From: Plantibacter flavus
Lineage (GTDB): Bacteria > Actinomycetota > Actinomycetes > Actinomycetales > Microbacteriaceae
DNA length: 64,000 nt
Assembly: GCF_002024505.1 (NCBI RefSeq)
Contig: NZ_CP019402.1
Coordinates: 62,001 to 126,000 of the forward strand
Reading direction: 5' to 3'
Below are positions 8,544-15,854 of this stretch, piece by piece (positions within the stretch are counted from its first letter, which is position 1; every line of letters starts with the position of its first letter). Made by a program: the position numbers and the translations under genes. The notes beneath the pieces were generated by a model. That model made no database searches and had not been told where the DNA came from. It saw nothing but the letters and a program-made list of their open reading frames with translations.

Positions 8544-9533
8544 ATGAAGTACACGCACCTCGGCCGCACGGGGACGACGGTCTCCCGGATCGTGCTCGGC
8601 ACGATGAACTTCGGCGACCGGACCAGCGAGGAGGACTCGTTCGCGATCATGGACCGGGCGTTCGACCTCGGCGTCAACTTCTTCGACACGGCGAACGCGT
8701 ATGGCGGCAGCGCCGGTCGTGGCGCGACGGAGGAGATCATCGGCCGGTGGTTCGCAGCCCGCCCCGGCGTCCGTGACGACATCGTCCTGGCGACGAAGGT
8801 CCACTCGCCCATGGTCGCCCCGAACGACGACGGCTCGGATGTGGTGAACGCGCGTGGTGCGTCGGCCTGGCAGGTGCGTCGCGAGGCGATCGCGTCGCTC
8901 GAGCGACTGCAGACGGACCGGGTCGACCTGTACCAGTTCCACCACATCGACCGTCACATCTCCTGGCAGGAGCTGTGGCAGGCCATGGAGGTGCTCGTCG
9001 CGCGCGGCGAGGTCGTCTACACGGGCAGCTCGAACTTCGCCGCGTGGAACATCGCGCAGGCGAACGAGGTCGCATCACAGCGACACTTCCTTGGCCTCGT
9101 CAGCGAGCAGTCGCTCTACAACCTCGCGCAGCGCTCGATCGAACTCGAGGTCATCCCGGCTGCGCAGCACTACGGCCTCGGCATCCTGCCGTGGTCGCCG
9201 CTGTCCGGTGGTCTGCTGAGCGGTGGTTCCTCCGACAAGCGCGCGCGGTCGGGCGAGTCCCGCATCACCGAGGCCCGTGCTAAGCAGCAGGAGCAACTCG
9301 ACGCCTACGACCGCTTCGCGGCCGAGCGTGGCTGGACCTCGGCGTCGCTCGGTCTCGCGTGGCTTCTGCACCAGCCCGGCGTGACCGGTCCGATCATCGG
9401 ACCGCGCACGATCGAGCAGCTGGAGTCCGCAGTCGCAGCAGTCGATATCGAGCTGAGCGCCGATGACCTCGCCGCTCTCGACGAGCTCTTCCCCGGTCCC
9501 GGTGGCCAGGCCCCGGAAGCCTACGCCTGGTAG
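8544..9533 (+). CDS. Aldo/keto reductase
   Basis: A 329-residue NADPH-dependent aldo/keto reductase of the AKR11/YajO-like group. The catalytic tetrad can be followed as Asp and Tyr in FFDTANAYGG, Lys in LATKVH and His in YQFHHID. The C-terminal cofactor segment GPIIGPRTIEQLESA is present. A clear ribosome binding site (GAAGGG, eight bases from the ATG) supports the start. The substrate is unknown. The 3' end overlaps the convergent gene's 3' end by 13 bases (9521-9533), so the two transcripts must run into each other. It is the first of three aldo/keto reductases in the window. Confidence 0.92.
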   Translation: MKYTHLGRTGTTVSRIVLGTMNFGDRTSEEDSFAIMDRAFDLGVNFFDTANAYGGSAGRGATEEIIGRWFAARPGVRDDIVLATKVHSPMVAPNDDGSDVVNARGASAWQVRREAIASLERLQTDRVDLYQFHHIDRHISWQELWQAMEVLVARGEVVYTGSSNFAAWNIAQANEVASQRHFLGLVSEQSLYNLAQRSIELEVIPAAQHYGLGILPWSPLSGGLLSGGSSDKRARSGESRITEARAKQQEQLDAYDRFAAERGWTSASLGLAWLLHQPGVTGPIIGPRTIEQLESAVAAVDIELSADDLAALDELFPGPGGQAPEAYAW

Positions 9534-10249
9534 GAACGTGCGACGCGGCCGACCGCCTCGCTGATGGCGGTCGGCCCGGTGTTCACTTCGAGGATCCGCC
9601 GGTTGATGGTCGGCTCGAGGACGAGTGCCTCGAGGACCGCGGCCACGTCCTCGCGATTGATCTCGTCGTGGAGCTCGGCAGGCCCGAGGGCGACCGTCCC
9701 CTGGCCCGGCTCGTCGGTCAGCAGGGACGGGCGGAGGATGACCCAGTCGATCGGCTGACGGGTGAGGGCGACCTCTGCGCGTTTCTTGACGGCGAAGTAG
9801 TGCTCCTCGTCGTCGCTCAGCTGCCGCTCGCGCCAGGCCTCCGGCAGGACGGACAGCAAGATGAGGCGTTTCCCCGGTGATGCCATCACTGCATCCGACA
9901 CGCGCTGGAGCGCCGCGTCGTCGATGTCGTTTGTCACACTTTGAGCTCCGGCGTTCGACCCCGCGGCGAAGACGATGACGTCCCAGTCCGAGATCATCGC
10001 CGTGATCTCCCGCGTGGTGGCGAACCCGAGCTCGCCCGTGACGGTCGTCACTCCGTCGGGGCCCAGGGTGGGGTCAGGCAGTGACGACCTCGTAAGGCCT
10101 GAGACGATGACGCCGCCCGCGCGGAGTCGGGCGGCCAGGAGGCGACCGACCCTGCCCGTGATCCCGAAGATGAAGACGCGCGTTGAGGATGCGATCGAAG
10201 TCTCCTCTATCGAACCTTCGGTGGCGGCGATGGTGTCTCGCGGCGTCAT
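9521..10249 (-). CDS. NAD(P)-binding Rossmann protein (NmrA/SDR-like)
   Basis: A 242-residue atypical short-chain dehydrogenase-type protein. The N-terminal dinucleotide motif is VFIFGITGRVGRLLA (G-x-x-G-x-x-G), after a tail of about 20 residues. Later segments DWDVIVFAAGSN, KRLILLSVL and the motif YFAVKKRAEVAL with IDWVILRPSLL resemble NAD(P)H-binding epimerase-like proteins (YwnB/NmrA type), where Tyr/Lys may be structural rather than catalytic. It is divergent from a TetR regulator that starts 63 bp away, and a palindromic operator lies between. The likely role is a TetR-controlled redox or stress function; the substrate cannot be predicted. Confidence 0.85.
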   Translation of the reverse strand: MTPRDTIAATEGSIEETSIASSTRVFIFGITGRVGRLLAARLRAGGVIVSGLTRSSLPDPTLGPDGVTTVTGELGFATTREITAMISDWDVIVFAAGSNAGAQSVTNDIDDAALQRVSDAVMASPGKRLILLSVLPEAWRERQLSDDEEHYFAVKKRAEVALTRQPIDWVILRPSLLTDEPGQGTVALGPAELHDEINREDVAAVLEALVLEPTINRRILEVNTGPTAISEAVGRVARSYQA

Positions 10250-10279
10250 GGGTGATCCTCTCGATCCGTTACCTACCAA

Positions 10280-10292
10280 TAGTAACTTACTA
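10280..10292. promoter_or_regulatory. Candidate TetR operator in divergent promoter
   Basis: The 63-bp gap between the Rossmann protein and TetR genes is A+T-rich and holds the perfect 13-base palindrome TAGTAACTTACTA. Next to it is a second imperfect repeat, TACTA-N8-TAGTA (10288-10305). TAGTAT at 10301-10306 could be the -10 box for the TetR gene, ending six bases before its ATG, which would make that transcript leaderless. A repressor bound here would cover both promoters, the usual layout for autoregulated TetR genes. Confidence 0.65.
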
Positions 10293-10312
10293 AGAGTAGA
10301 TAGTATCGGGGG

Positions 10313-10948
10313 ATGGAGACCACCGCGGACGACAGCCTGAGGTCGACGCCGAAACGTCGCCTCTCGTGGGATGCGCGCCACGCGCAGTTGCTCGATGCGT
10401 TCCGCGACCTCGTCCGCACGCAGGACCTCGCGGATGTCACTCTGGCGCGTGTGGCCGCGCACGCCGGCGTGACGAAGCCCGTGGCCTACGACCACTTCGG
10501 CGATCTGTCGGGGCTGTTCTCCGAGGCCTACCGAGCCTTCGAGTCCCACCAGCGAGACGTCCTGCTCCGGGCCCTCGAGAGCGCCCCGCGGGACCTCGAT
10601 GCTGTAGCCGACCTGGTCGCCGAGGCCTACATCGCGTGCTGGGTCGCTGAGGGGTTGGAGCTTTCGGCCGTGGTGGACGCCCTCCGCGGGTCGAAGACCC
10701 TGAGCACCCTGCGGTCGGAGGCGGAGCAGGCGTATCTCGAGATCTGTCGCGAGGCGCTGGAGCCTTGGACCGGACCCCTCGTGAGTGCATCGTTGGCTGC
10801 TGTCGTCGGTGCCGGGGACGCCCTCGCCCGAAGTGTCATGTCCGGGTCGCTCTCAACCGCTCAGGCCTCCTCGACACTCGCCGGGGTGGTTCGTGCCGTC
10901 GCGTCGGCGTCTGCCGTCCCCGATGCCACTCGAGACCGCAGGACCTGA
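10313..10948 (+). CDS. TetR/AcrR family transcriptional regulator
   Basis: A 211-residue TetR protein. The N-terminal helix-turn-helix runs from about 20 to 65 (RHAQLLDAFRDLVRT, then LARVAAHAGVTKPVAYDHFG), the classic TetR pattern with the recognition helix ending in YDHFGD. The C-terminal half is helical and variable, as expected for the ligand domain; the ligand is unknown. No Shine-Dalgarno sequence is evident and a -10-like TAGTAT sits just upstream, so a leaderless mRNA is plausible. It is divergent from the Rossmann protein at 9521, its likely target. Confidence 0.92.
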   Translation: METTADDSLRSTPKRRLSWDARHAQLLDAFRDLVRTQDLADVTLARVAAHAGVTKPVAYDHFGDLSGLFSEAYRAFESHQRDVLLRALESAPRDLDAVADLVAEAYIACWVAEGLELSAVVDALRGSKTLSTLRSEAEQAYLEICREALEPWTGPLVSASLAAVVGAGDALARSVMSGSLSTAQASSTLAGVVRAVASASAVPDATRDRRT

Positions 10949-11031
10949 GCGGCACCTTCCTCAGCGTGGGGAGTCGGCGGGAGCGAGCGCGATGACGTGT
11001 TCGCCGACCCACCCCCCGTTATGGTTGCTCC

Positions 11032-11184
11032 ATGGCTCGCGCACCCTGGAATCGACCCGGCGAATCTCCACAGATACGACGGCTTCGCATCGTGATGTTC
11101 TGGACCGCCGTCGTCCTCGTCGTGGCATTCGTCGCCATCTTCGTGTACTTCGTCGTGCGATCGGCTGAAATCGCCGGTCTGTAA
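11032..11184 (+). CDS. Small single-span membrane protein (50 aa)
   Basis: A short open frame encoding 50 residues: a basic N-terminus (RPGESPQIRRLRIV), one strongly hydrophobic segment from about residue 20 to 43 (MFWTAVVLVVAFVAIFVYFV) and a short polar tail. The codons prefer G or C in third position, like real genes here. A positively charged N-terminus followed by one hydrophobic stretch predicts the N-terminus inside the cell. I do not recognise a family. It stands alone between the TetR gene and an apparently empty region; an overlapping out-of-frame ATG lies at 11021. Confidence 0.5.
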   Translation: MARAPWNRPGESPQIRRLRIVMFWTAVVLVVAFVAIFVYFVVRSAEIAGL

Positions 11185-11592
11185 GGGCGGCCCGCGGCGA
11201 GCCGCTCGGGCTCGATGCGACAACGGCCTCTTTCGCTGTCGCGGCCTTCGGATGCCTTCCCGGGGACGGCGTCGGTCACCGACCCTTGGGGAAGCCGGTC
11301 GGGCGCAGCTCGGGTGCCAGTTCCTCCCACTGCCAGGCGGGCTCAGTGTCCTGAGCCGCCTGACCGTCTCCGTTGAAGCCCACGGCTTCGCGGCGTAAGT
11401 CGCAGCATGCGGAGCATGGTCGAACATGTGGGCTACCGCGCACGCCTGACCGGCTGCAGGGATCGAGCGGCGAAAGACCAGCCCGACGCAGCCTGTGTCC
11501 GGGAGGCGTCCGCGTACGTATTGGAAGTGGCTCGGAAACGATCGCGGTCTGCGTCGGGGTCACGGAGTTCCTCGGGTCGATAAGCTCACCCC
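11185..11592. other. Gene-poor stretch with a possible degraded 3' gene end
   Basis: No intact gene is recognised in these 408 bases. On the minus strand, a frame ending at 11276 has a last part (about 11276-11380) with gene-like codon use, encoding AWQWEELAPELRPTGFPKG before the stop. Upstream of that, the frame becomes Arg/Pro-rich and looks non-coding. This may be the 3' remnant of a lost gene; the parent family is not recognised. The rest shows no convincing promoter, RNA or repeat. Confidence 0.3.
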
Positions 11593-11952
11593 ATGGGCGT
11601 TCTCGGCATCGGCGGGTTGTTCTTCCGCAGTCAAGACCCGTCGGCGCGTGCGGCCTGGTATCGCGAACATCTCGGCATCGAGGCCGGCGCGGAGGGCGAA
11701 GGAACGGTCTGGATGCAGGAGGCTGGCATGACCGTCTTCGCGCCTGTCGCGGGGACGAGCGAGTCGTTCGCGCACGACCAGCCGTTCATGCTCAACCTTC
11801 GCGTGAGCGACTTGGACGCCCTGACGGAGCATCTCGAGGGAGCCGGGATCGCCGTCGAGCGTCGAACCGAGTGGGAGACGGATTACGGCCGATTCGTCCG
11901 CATCCACGACCCTGAGGGCCTCCCGATCGAGCTCTGGGAGATCGTCGAATAG
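11593..11952 (+). CDS. VOC family protein (glyoxalase/dioxygenase-like)
   Basis: A 119-residue single-unit vicinal oxygen chelate protein: GIGGLFFRSQDPSARAAWYR at the start, a middle strand region, and the final metal-site pattern FVRIHDPEGLPIELWEIV, where the C-terminal Glu of the family metal site is visible. VOC proteins bind a divalent metal and act as glyoxalases, ring-cleaving dioxygenases or antibiotic-binding proteins. The sequence does not decide between these. It appears to be monocistronic, with an empty region upstream and a gene remnant downstream. Confidence 0.88.
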   Translation: MGVLGIGGLFFRSQDPSARAAWYREHLGIEAGAEGEGTVWMQEAGMTVFAPVAGTSESFAHDQPFMLNLRVSDLDALTEHLEGAGIAVERRTEWETDYGRFVRIHDPEGLPIELWEIVE

Positions 11953-12009
11953 CCGTCTCGTCCACCTCGTCGCCCGCGAAGACGCGCCCATATCCTCGGC
12001 GACGAGCGC

Positions 12010-12054
12010 CTAGCTTCCGCTGACGACGCTCACGGCCTGGAGGCCGACCACCGA
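12010..12054 (-). pseudogene. Fossil 3' end of a membrane-protein gene (copy of the 14501 gene's end)
   Basis: The minus strand here encodes VGLQAVSVVSGS followed by a stop, nearly the same as the last residues (VGLQAVSLLSGR) of the membrane protein gene that ends at 14501. At the DNA level 33 of the last 39 bases match by hand alignment. Upstream of this tail the frame has no hydrophobic segments or recognisable homology. It is best explained as the remnant of a second copy, now separated from the intact gene by the PEBP and GH10 genes. The rest of the 11953-12184 gap shows no gene. Confidence 0.55.
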
Positions 12055-12184
12055 CCGCGAGGACCGACGGTCTGCACGGGCCAGCCGGGACCGGCTCCGA
12101 CGACCGTGCACGATCCGGCGAGGCGTGCCTCTCGGAGGCCCGCGTCCGGTCGCTGTCCAGACGCCACGAGGATGCTTCGAAGGC

Positions 12185-12721
12185 TCAGTCGTCGATCCGG
12201 CCGGTGGCGACGATCGTGGCGCGTCCGAGGATGTGCGATGACATGTTGAATCCGAGGAACGCCGGGGTGCTGTCGGCAGGGATGCCGATGTCATCCGTGT
12301 CCAGTGCGTGGACGGTGATGAAGTAGCGGTGCTCACCGTGCCCCGCGGGCGGAGCGGCTCCGATGAACTGCGCGGTGCCTGCGTCGTTCGACAGCTGGAA
12401 CGAGCCTGCCGGCAGCAGGTCGCCCGCCGCGGTGCCGGCGCCCTCGGGCAGCGACGTGACGTCGGCGGGGAGGTTCGCGACCGCCCAATGCCAGAAGCCG
12501 GACCCGGTCGGGGCGTCAGGGTCGTACACCGTGACGGCGTAGCCCTTGGTCTCGGACGGCGCGCCCGACCAGCTCAGCTGCGGTGAGACGTCTTCGCCCC
12601 CGGGCACGCCGAACGCGCCTGAATACTGCGGCTCGGCGAACGCCTCGCCGTCGGAGACCGTTTCGCTGGTCACCGTGAACTGGGGGACCTCGGGGAGGCG
12701 GTCAAAGGGGTCGTTCGGCAT
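12185..12721 (-). CDS. YbhB/YbcL family (PEBP, Raf kinase inhibitor-like) protein
   Basis: A 178-residue phosphatidylethanolamine-binding-like protein. The family signatures are visible in order: GGEDVSPQLSWSGAP, YAVTVYDPDAPTGSGFWHW (DPDAP anion-site motif and W-HW), LPEGAG, and GHGEHRYFITVHALD (H-x-Y-F). The bacterial role is poorly known; E. coli YbhB/YbcL bind small anionic ligands. There is no signal peptide, so it is probably cytoplasmic. The ATG at 12721 has a good ribosome binding site (GAGAGGAA) and is preferred to the upstream ATG at 12760. It lies downstream of the GH10 gene on the other side of a 45-bp gap, on the same strand, so it is upstream in transcription order. Confidence 0.93.
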   Translation of the reverse strand: MPNDPFDRLPEVPQFTVTSETVSDGEAFAEPQYSGAFGVPGGEDVSPQLSWSGAPSETKGYAVTVYDPDAPTGSGFWHWAVANLPADVTSLPEGAGTAAGDLLPAGSFQLSNDAGTAQFIGAAPPAGHGEHRYFITVHALDTDDIGIPADSTPAFLGFNMSSHILGRATIVATGRIDD

Positions 12722-12766
12722 GACGGTTCCTCTCGGTTGGCGCAGGAATGCGTTCAGCATAGGCGG

Positions 12767-14464
12767 TCAATCGGCGAGGACCCGCCGCAGTGCGTCGTAG
12801 GCGGGCGTCGGCTCGCCGTCGTCGAACAGGAGGTCGTGGCCCTGTCGCAGGTCGCCGTCGTCGTCGATGAACCAGTCGTAGGCGTCGTCCACGCCCCAGC
12901 TCGTGTACGACACGCAGGCGTCCGAGCCGAGGCACGCCGCGAGGACGGTGGCGTACTGCTCCGCCTGCACGTCCTCACCCTCGTCGTCGGGGACGTCGTT
13001 CTCGGAGATGCGGACGATCAGACCCGCATCGGCGAAGGTGTCGAACGTGGTCGCGAGATCGTCCGCCGACAGCGCGTCGGTGTCGAGGTCGTAGACGTGG
13101 GCCTGGAGGCCGACGCCGTCGATGTGTCCACCCCGCTCGTTCGTGTCCAGCGCGAGCTGGAGCAGGGCGTCCTGGCGGGGACCCGGCACGTCGGCTCCGT
13201 TCTCGTTGATGAACTGCCTGACATCCGGGTCTGCATCGTGCACGGCCTGCGAGACGATCACCGGGTAGCTCGGCCCGAAGACGCGGTACCAGACGTTCTC
13301 CTGGAGCTGGGTGCCCTGCTCGACGTCGAACGGTTCGTTGACGACGTCGAGCGAATCGAGCCGGCCACGGAAGTGGGTGACGACGGTGTGCACGTAGTCC
13401 AGCAGAGTCCCGGCGCTGGTCTGGCGCTCCGGCTCGGTGTCGGCGGGCAGGTCGCGCATCCAGCCGGGCATCGCCTCGCTGAAGGCGATCGTGTGGCCGT
13501 GCACGGTGATCCCCTTGCTCGCTGCGAGGTCGAGCAGGGCGTCGGCCTCCTCGAAGTGGTACTCGTCTTGCCTGGGGGAGAGCGCTTGTGGCTTCATGGC
13601 GTTCTCCGGGGTGATCAGACCGACGTTCCCCACGAGGTTCGCCGCGTACGCGGCGTCCGAGACGAGCGGGCCGAGCGCCGCCGCCGCACCGATGAGGAAG
13701 TCGGGCCGCGCGCTGGAGGCGAGCGCCTGCAGCCCCTCCGGGGAGGGTTCCGCATCGTCCGCGACGGGACCTGCGGCGGCAAGTGAGGCACCGGCCGGTG
13801 CCGTGGCGGTCATGGAACCGACCGTGAAGGATCCCTCTTCGCTCGACACCCCCAGCCAGAGTTCGCCCGAGTCGAAGACGTCGCCGAGGGGGAGCGAGGA
13901 CAGCGTCTCGCCGTCGCTCGCGATCTCGAGTCGGTCGCCGGAACGGTGCACGGAGAGCTCCGCCTCGGGGTCGGTGACCGTCACGTGCTTGTCTTCCACC
14001 GGCGCAGGGTCGGTCACGTCCTCCGGTGTGGACCCGTCGAAGACCGCGATCCGGAGACCGTCGCCGTCGAGGGTGAGCGTGAGACCGGCAGGCTGGATCA
14101 GGAACTCGTCGGCGATGACGGGTGGGCGGGCGAGGACGGCCAACGTCGCATCCCCGGTCACGTCCGTGAGCGACGTCCTGAGGATGAAGTCGTCCGGGGC
14201 CTCGAGGTGCACGCCCGCGAGATCGACCGGCGGGTTCGGCTGGCCTCCACCGCCGTCCTGTTCGACGATGGTCCGTCCCGTCGCCGTCACCCGCAGCTCA
14301 TCACCGTCTGCGACGACGCCTGGTACGTGCTGCCAATCGTGCTCCAGGAGATCGACGACCGTCTCCCGCCCGGACGGCGAGCCGGTCGGCGTGCACCCGA
14401 CCAGTCCGAGAACGAGGGCGACCGCCGCTCCGCTCGCGATGATCCGTCTCCTGGCGATCGACAT
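12767..14464 (-). CDS. Glycoside hydrolase family 10 lipoprotein (endo-1,4-beta-xylanase-like)
   Basis: A 565-residue secreted lipoprotein: a basic start, a hydrophobic core and the lipobox LVGC with Cys 24 as lipidation site. Residues about 35-240 form an N-terminal region rich in beta strands, possibly a carbohydrate-binding or lamin-G-like domain. The GH10 barrel follows from about 250: LITPENAMKPQAL, the acid/base Glu in DVVNEPF (about residue 377), GVGLQAHVYD, and the nucleophile Glu in VRISENDV (about residue 488). Canonical GH10 has ITELD at the nucleophile and a Trp-rich HTLVWHSQ; here these read ISEND and HTIAFSEAMPGW. Xylanase is the family activity, but the altered subsites leave the substrate open. 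Expected to act on the cell surface. Confidence 0.87.
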   Translation of the reverse strand: MSIARRRIIASGAAVALVLGLVGCTPTGSPSGRETVVDLLEHDWQHVPGVVADGDELRVTATGRTIVEQDGGGGQPNPPVDLAGVHLEAPDDFILRTSLTDVTGDATLAVLARPPVIADEFLIQPAGLTLTLDGDGLRIAVFDGSTPEDVTDPAPVEDKHVTVTDPEAELSVHRSGDRLEIASDGETLSSLPLGDVFDSGELWLGVSSEEGSFTVGSMTATAPAGASLAAAGPVADDAEPSPEGLQALASSARPDFLIGAAAALGPLVSDAAYAANLVGNVGLITPENAMKPQALSPRQDEYHFEEADALLDLAASKGITVHGHTIAFSEAMPGWMRDLPADTEPERQTSAGTLLDYVHTVVTHFRGRLDSLDVVNEPFDVEQGTQLQENVWYRVFGPSYPVIVSQAVHDADPDVRQFINENGADVPGPRQDALLQLALDTNERGGHIDGVGLQAHVYDLDTDALSADDLATTFDTFADAGLIVRISENDVPDDEGEDVQAEQYATVLAACLGSDACVSYTSWGVDDAYDWFIDDDGDLRQGHDLLFDDGEPTPAYDALRRVLAD

Positions 14465-14500
14465 GTGAGGAGCGTACGGGACGGCGGGGGTGCGTGCCGC

Positions 14501-14938
14501 CTACCGTCCGCTCAAGAGGCTCACGGCTTGGAGGCCGACGACCACCGCGTTCACGGGCACGGCGATGACGAGTACGCAGATCGCCCCGACGGCGGCGATG
14601 ATCGAGTGACGAGGGGTCCGCTTGTGGACCCTCGCCTGCAGGATGAGCGTGACGATCGGCGGAGCGATCGCGATCACGGCGCCGAGGATGAAGCCACCGA
14701 GCATGCCGCCGCCGCTCAGCCGGTCCTCGGGCGGCCCGAACTCGCCCTGCAGGGCGAACGAGAGTTGGACGAACCAGCTCACGATCAGCAGCGCGAACAG
14801 GAGGAGCGTGATGCCGATCCCGGCCGCTCGCCCGCTGACCGGACCCTCCAGCTCCGCGGACTCGGCACCCGGATCCGGATGCGCCGGCGGTTGGACCGAT
14901 TGGCGCAGGCCACCATCCGTGTTCGGTTCGTCGGTCAC
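14501..14938 (-). CDS. Small membrane protein (two to three spans)
   Basis: A 145-residue protein with a polar, Pro/Glu-rich N-terminus of about 40 residues. Three hydrophobic segments follow: ITLLLFALLIVSWFVQLSFAL, GGFILGAVIAIAPPIVTLIL and IAAVGAICVLVIAVPVNAVV. No enzymatic motif is seen and no family is recognised. The GTG start overlaps the stop of the upstream membrane-protein gene as GTGA (14935-14938) and is preceded by GAAGGACA, a good ribosome binding site. The two are coupled. The 3' end has a degraded duplicate at 12010. Confidence 0.72.
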   Translation of the reverse strand: MTDEPNTDGGLRQSVQPPAHPDPGAESAELEGPVSGRAAGIGITLLLFALLIVSWFVQLSFALQGEFGPPEDRLSGGGMLGGFILGAVIAIAPPIVTLILQARVHKRTPRHSIIAAVGAICVLVIAVPVNAVVVGLQAVSLLSGR

Positions 14939-15195
14939 CGTGTGTCCTTCATCGATCGATCGGATGCCGGCGGAGCGTCGTGATCCTCCGGCGGGTTCGG
15001 TATGCGGGCGGCATGGATCACGATCGTGACACCCACCGCGAACTGCACCAGCGCCACGATGACGGAGAACCACTCGCCCGGTGAGCCGGACCAGTCCGAC
15101 AGTTTGAGGCCGACCTGCATGAGCCCGAGCGCGGCCAAAACCCATCCGCAGACGATCTGGAACGTCCGGTTCCGAGTATTTCGAGCTTCCGCCAT
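14935..15195 (-). CDS. Small membrane protein (two spans)
   Basis: An 86-residue protein with two predicted membrane segments, FQIVCGWVLAALGLMQVGL and FSVIVALVQFAVGVTIVIH. The N-terminus is short and basic and the tail is polar (PNPPEDHDAPPASDRSMKD). The small size and two helices fit a helical hairpin, but I recognise no family. It is the first gene of a two-gene operon with the membrane protein at 14501, with a 4-base overlap. The UDG-like gene lies upstream on the same strand, 38 bases away. Confidence 0.7.
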   Translation of the reverse strand: MAEARNTRNRTFQIVCGWVLAALGLMQVGLKLSDWSGSPGEWFSVIVALVQFAVGVTIVIHAARIPNPPEDHDAPPASDRSMKDTR

Positions 15196-15233
15196 GGATG
15201 GAGCCTAGACGGGACCGCGGGTTCCGTCCTGAT

Positions 15234-15815
15234 TCACGCCGTGAGCGCCGCCCGCACCTGCGCGGCGAGCAGCGGGACCGTCTCCTCCTGGAACCAGGGG
15301 TTCTTGCTGCGCCAGCCGCGCGCGAGCGGCGACGGGTGCACGATCGGGAAGAAGGGCAGGTGGGTCTCCGCGGCACGGACGTTCTCCGTCAGGGTGCGAC
15401 CGGCCCGCGGTCCGAGGTAGGCGCGCTGGGCGTAGGCGCCGATGAGGATCGTCAAGCGCACCTCCGTCAACCGCTCGAGCAGGGGCGGATGCCAGCGCGG
15501 TGCGAAGTCCCGGCGAGGCGGCAGGTCGCCGCTCGTCCCCTTGCCCGGGAAGTAGAAGTCCATCGGGATGATCGCGACGTTCGCCGGGTCGTAGAACTCC
15601 TCGGGCGTCACACCCATCCATGAGCGGAGGAGGACGCCGCTCGGGTCGTTCCACGGGATGCCCGACTCCTGCGCCAGGCGACCAGGCGCTTGACTGATGA
15701 TGAGGACCCGTGCCTCTGGGGAGGCGACGAAGAGCGGTTCCCAGCCGAGTTCGCGGGCCCAGGCGTTCGACTCGTGCGCGGCGACCTCGGCTCGGAGTCG
15801 ATCGATCGGATGCAT
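15234..15815 (-). CDS. Uracil-DNA glycosylase family protein
   Basis: A 193-residue protein of the uracil-DNA glycosylase superfamily, in the group close to E. coli YqfB/Mug-unrelated UdgX-like proteins. Motif A-like residues are VLIISQAPGRLAQESGIPWND (G-Q-A/D-P-G followed by a Asn/Asp), and motif B-like residues are FPIVHPSPLARGWRSKNPWF (H-P-S-P). These form the uracil-binding pocket in the family. Activity on uracil-containing DNA is likely but not shown by sequence alone. The ATG at 15815 gives a compact start (MHPIDRLRAEV). It is divergent from the dGTPase gene, 39 bp away; both functions concern nucleotide and DNA hygiene. Confidence 0.88.
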   Translation of the reverse strand: MHPIDRLRAEVAAHESNAWARELGWEPLFVASPEARVLIISQAPGRLAQESGIPWNDPSGVLLRSWMGVTPEEFYDPANVAIIPMDFYFPGKGTSGDLPPRRDFAPRWHPPLLERLTEVRLTILIGAYAQRAYLGPRAGRTLTENVRAAETHLPFFPIVHPSPLARGWRSKNPWFQEETVPLLAAQVRAALTA

Positions 15816-15854
15816 CCCTGCAGTCTCCCACCCGCCGCCCAATACAGTGAGGGG

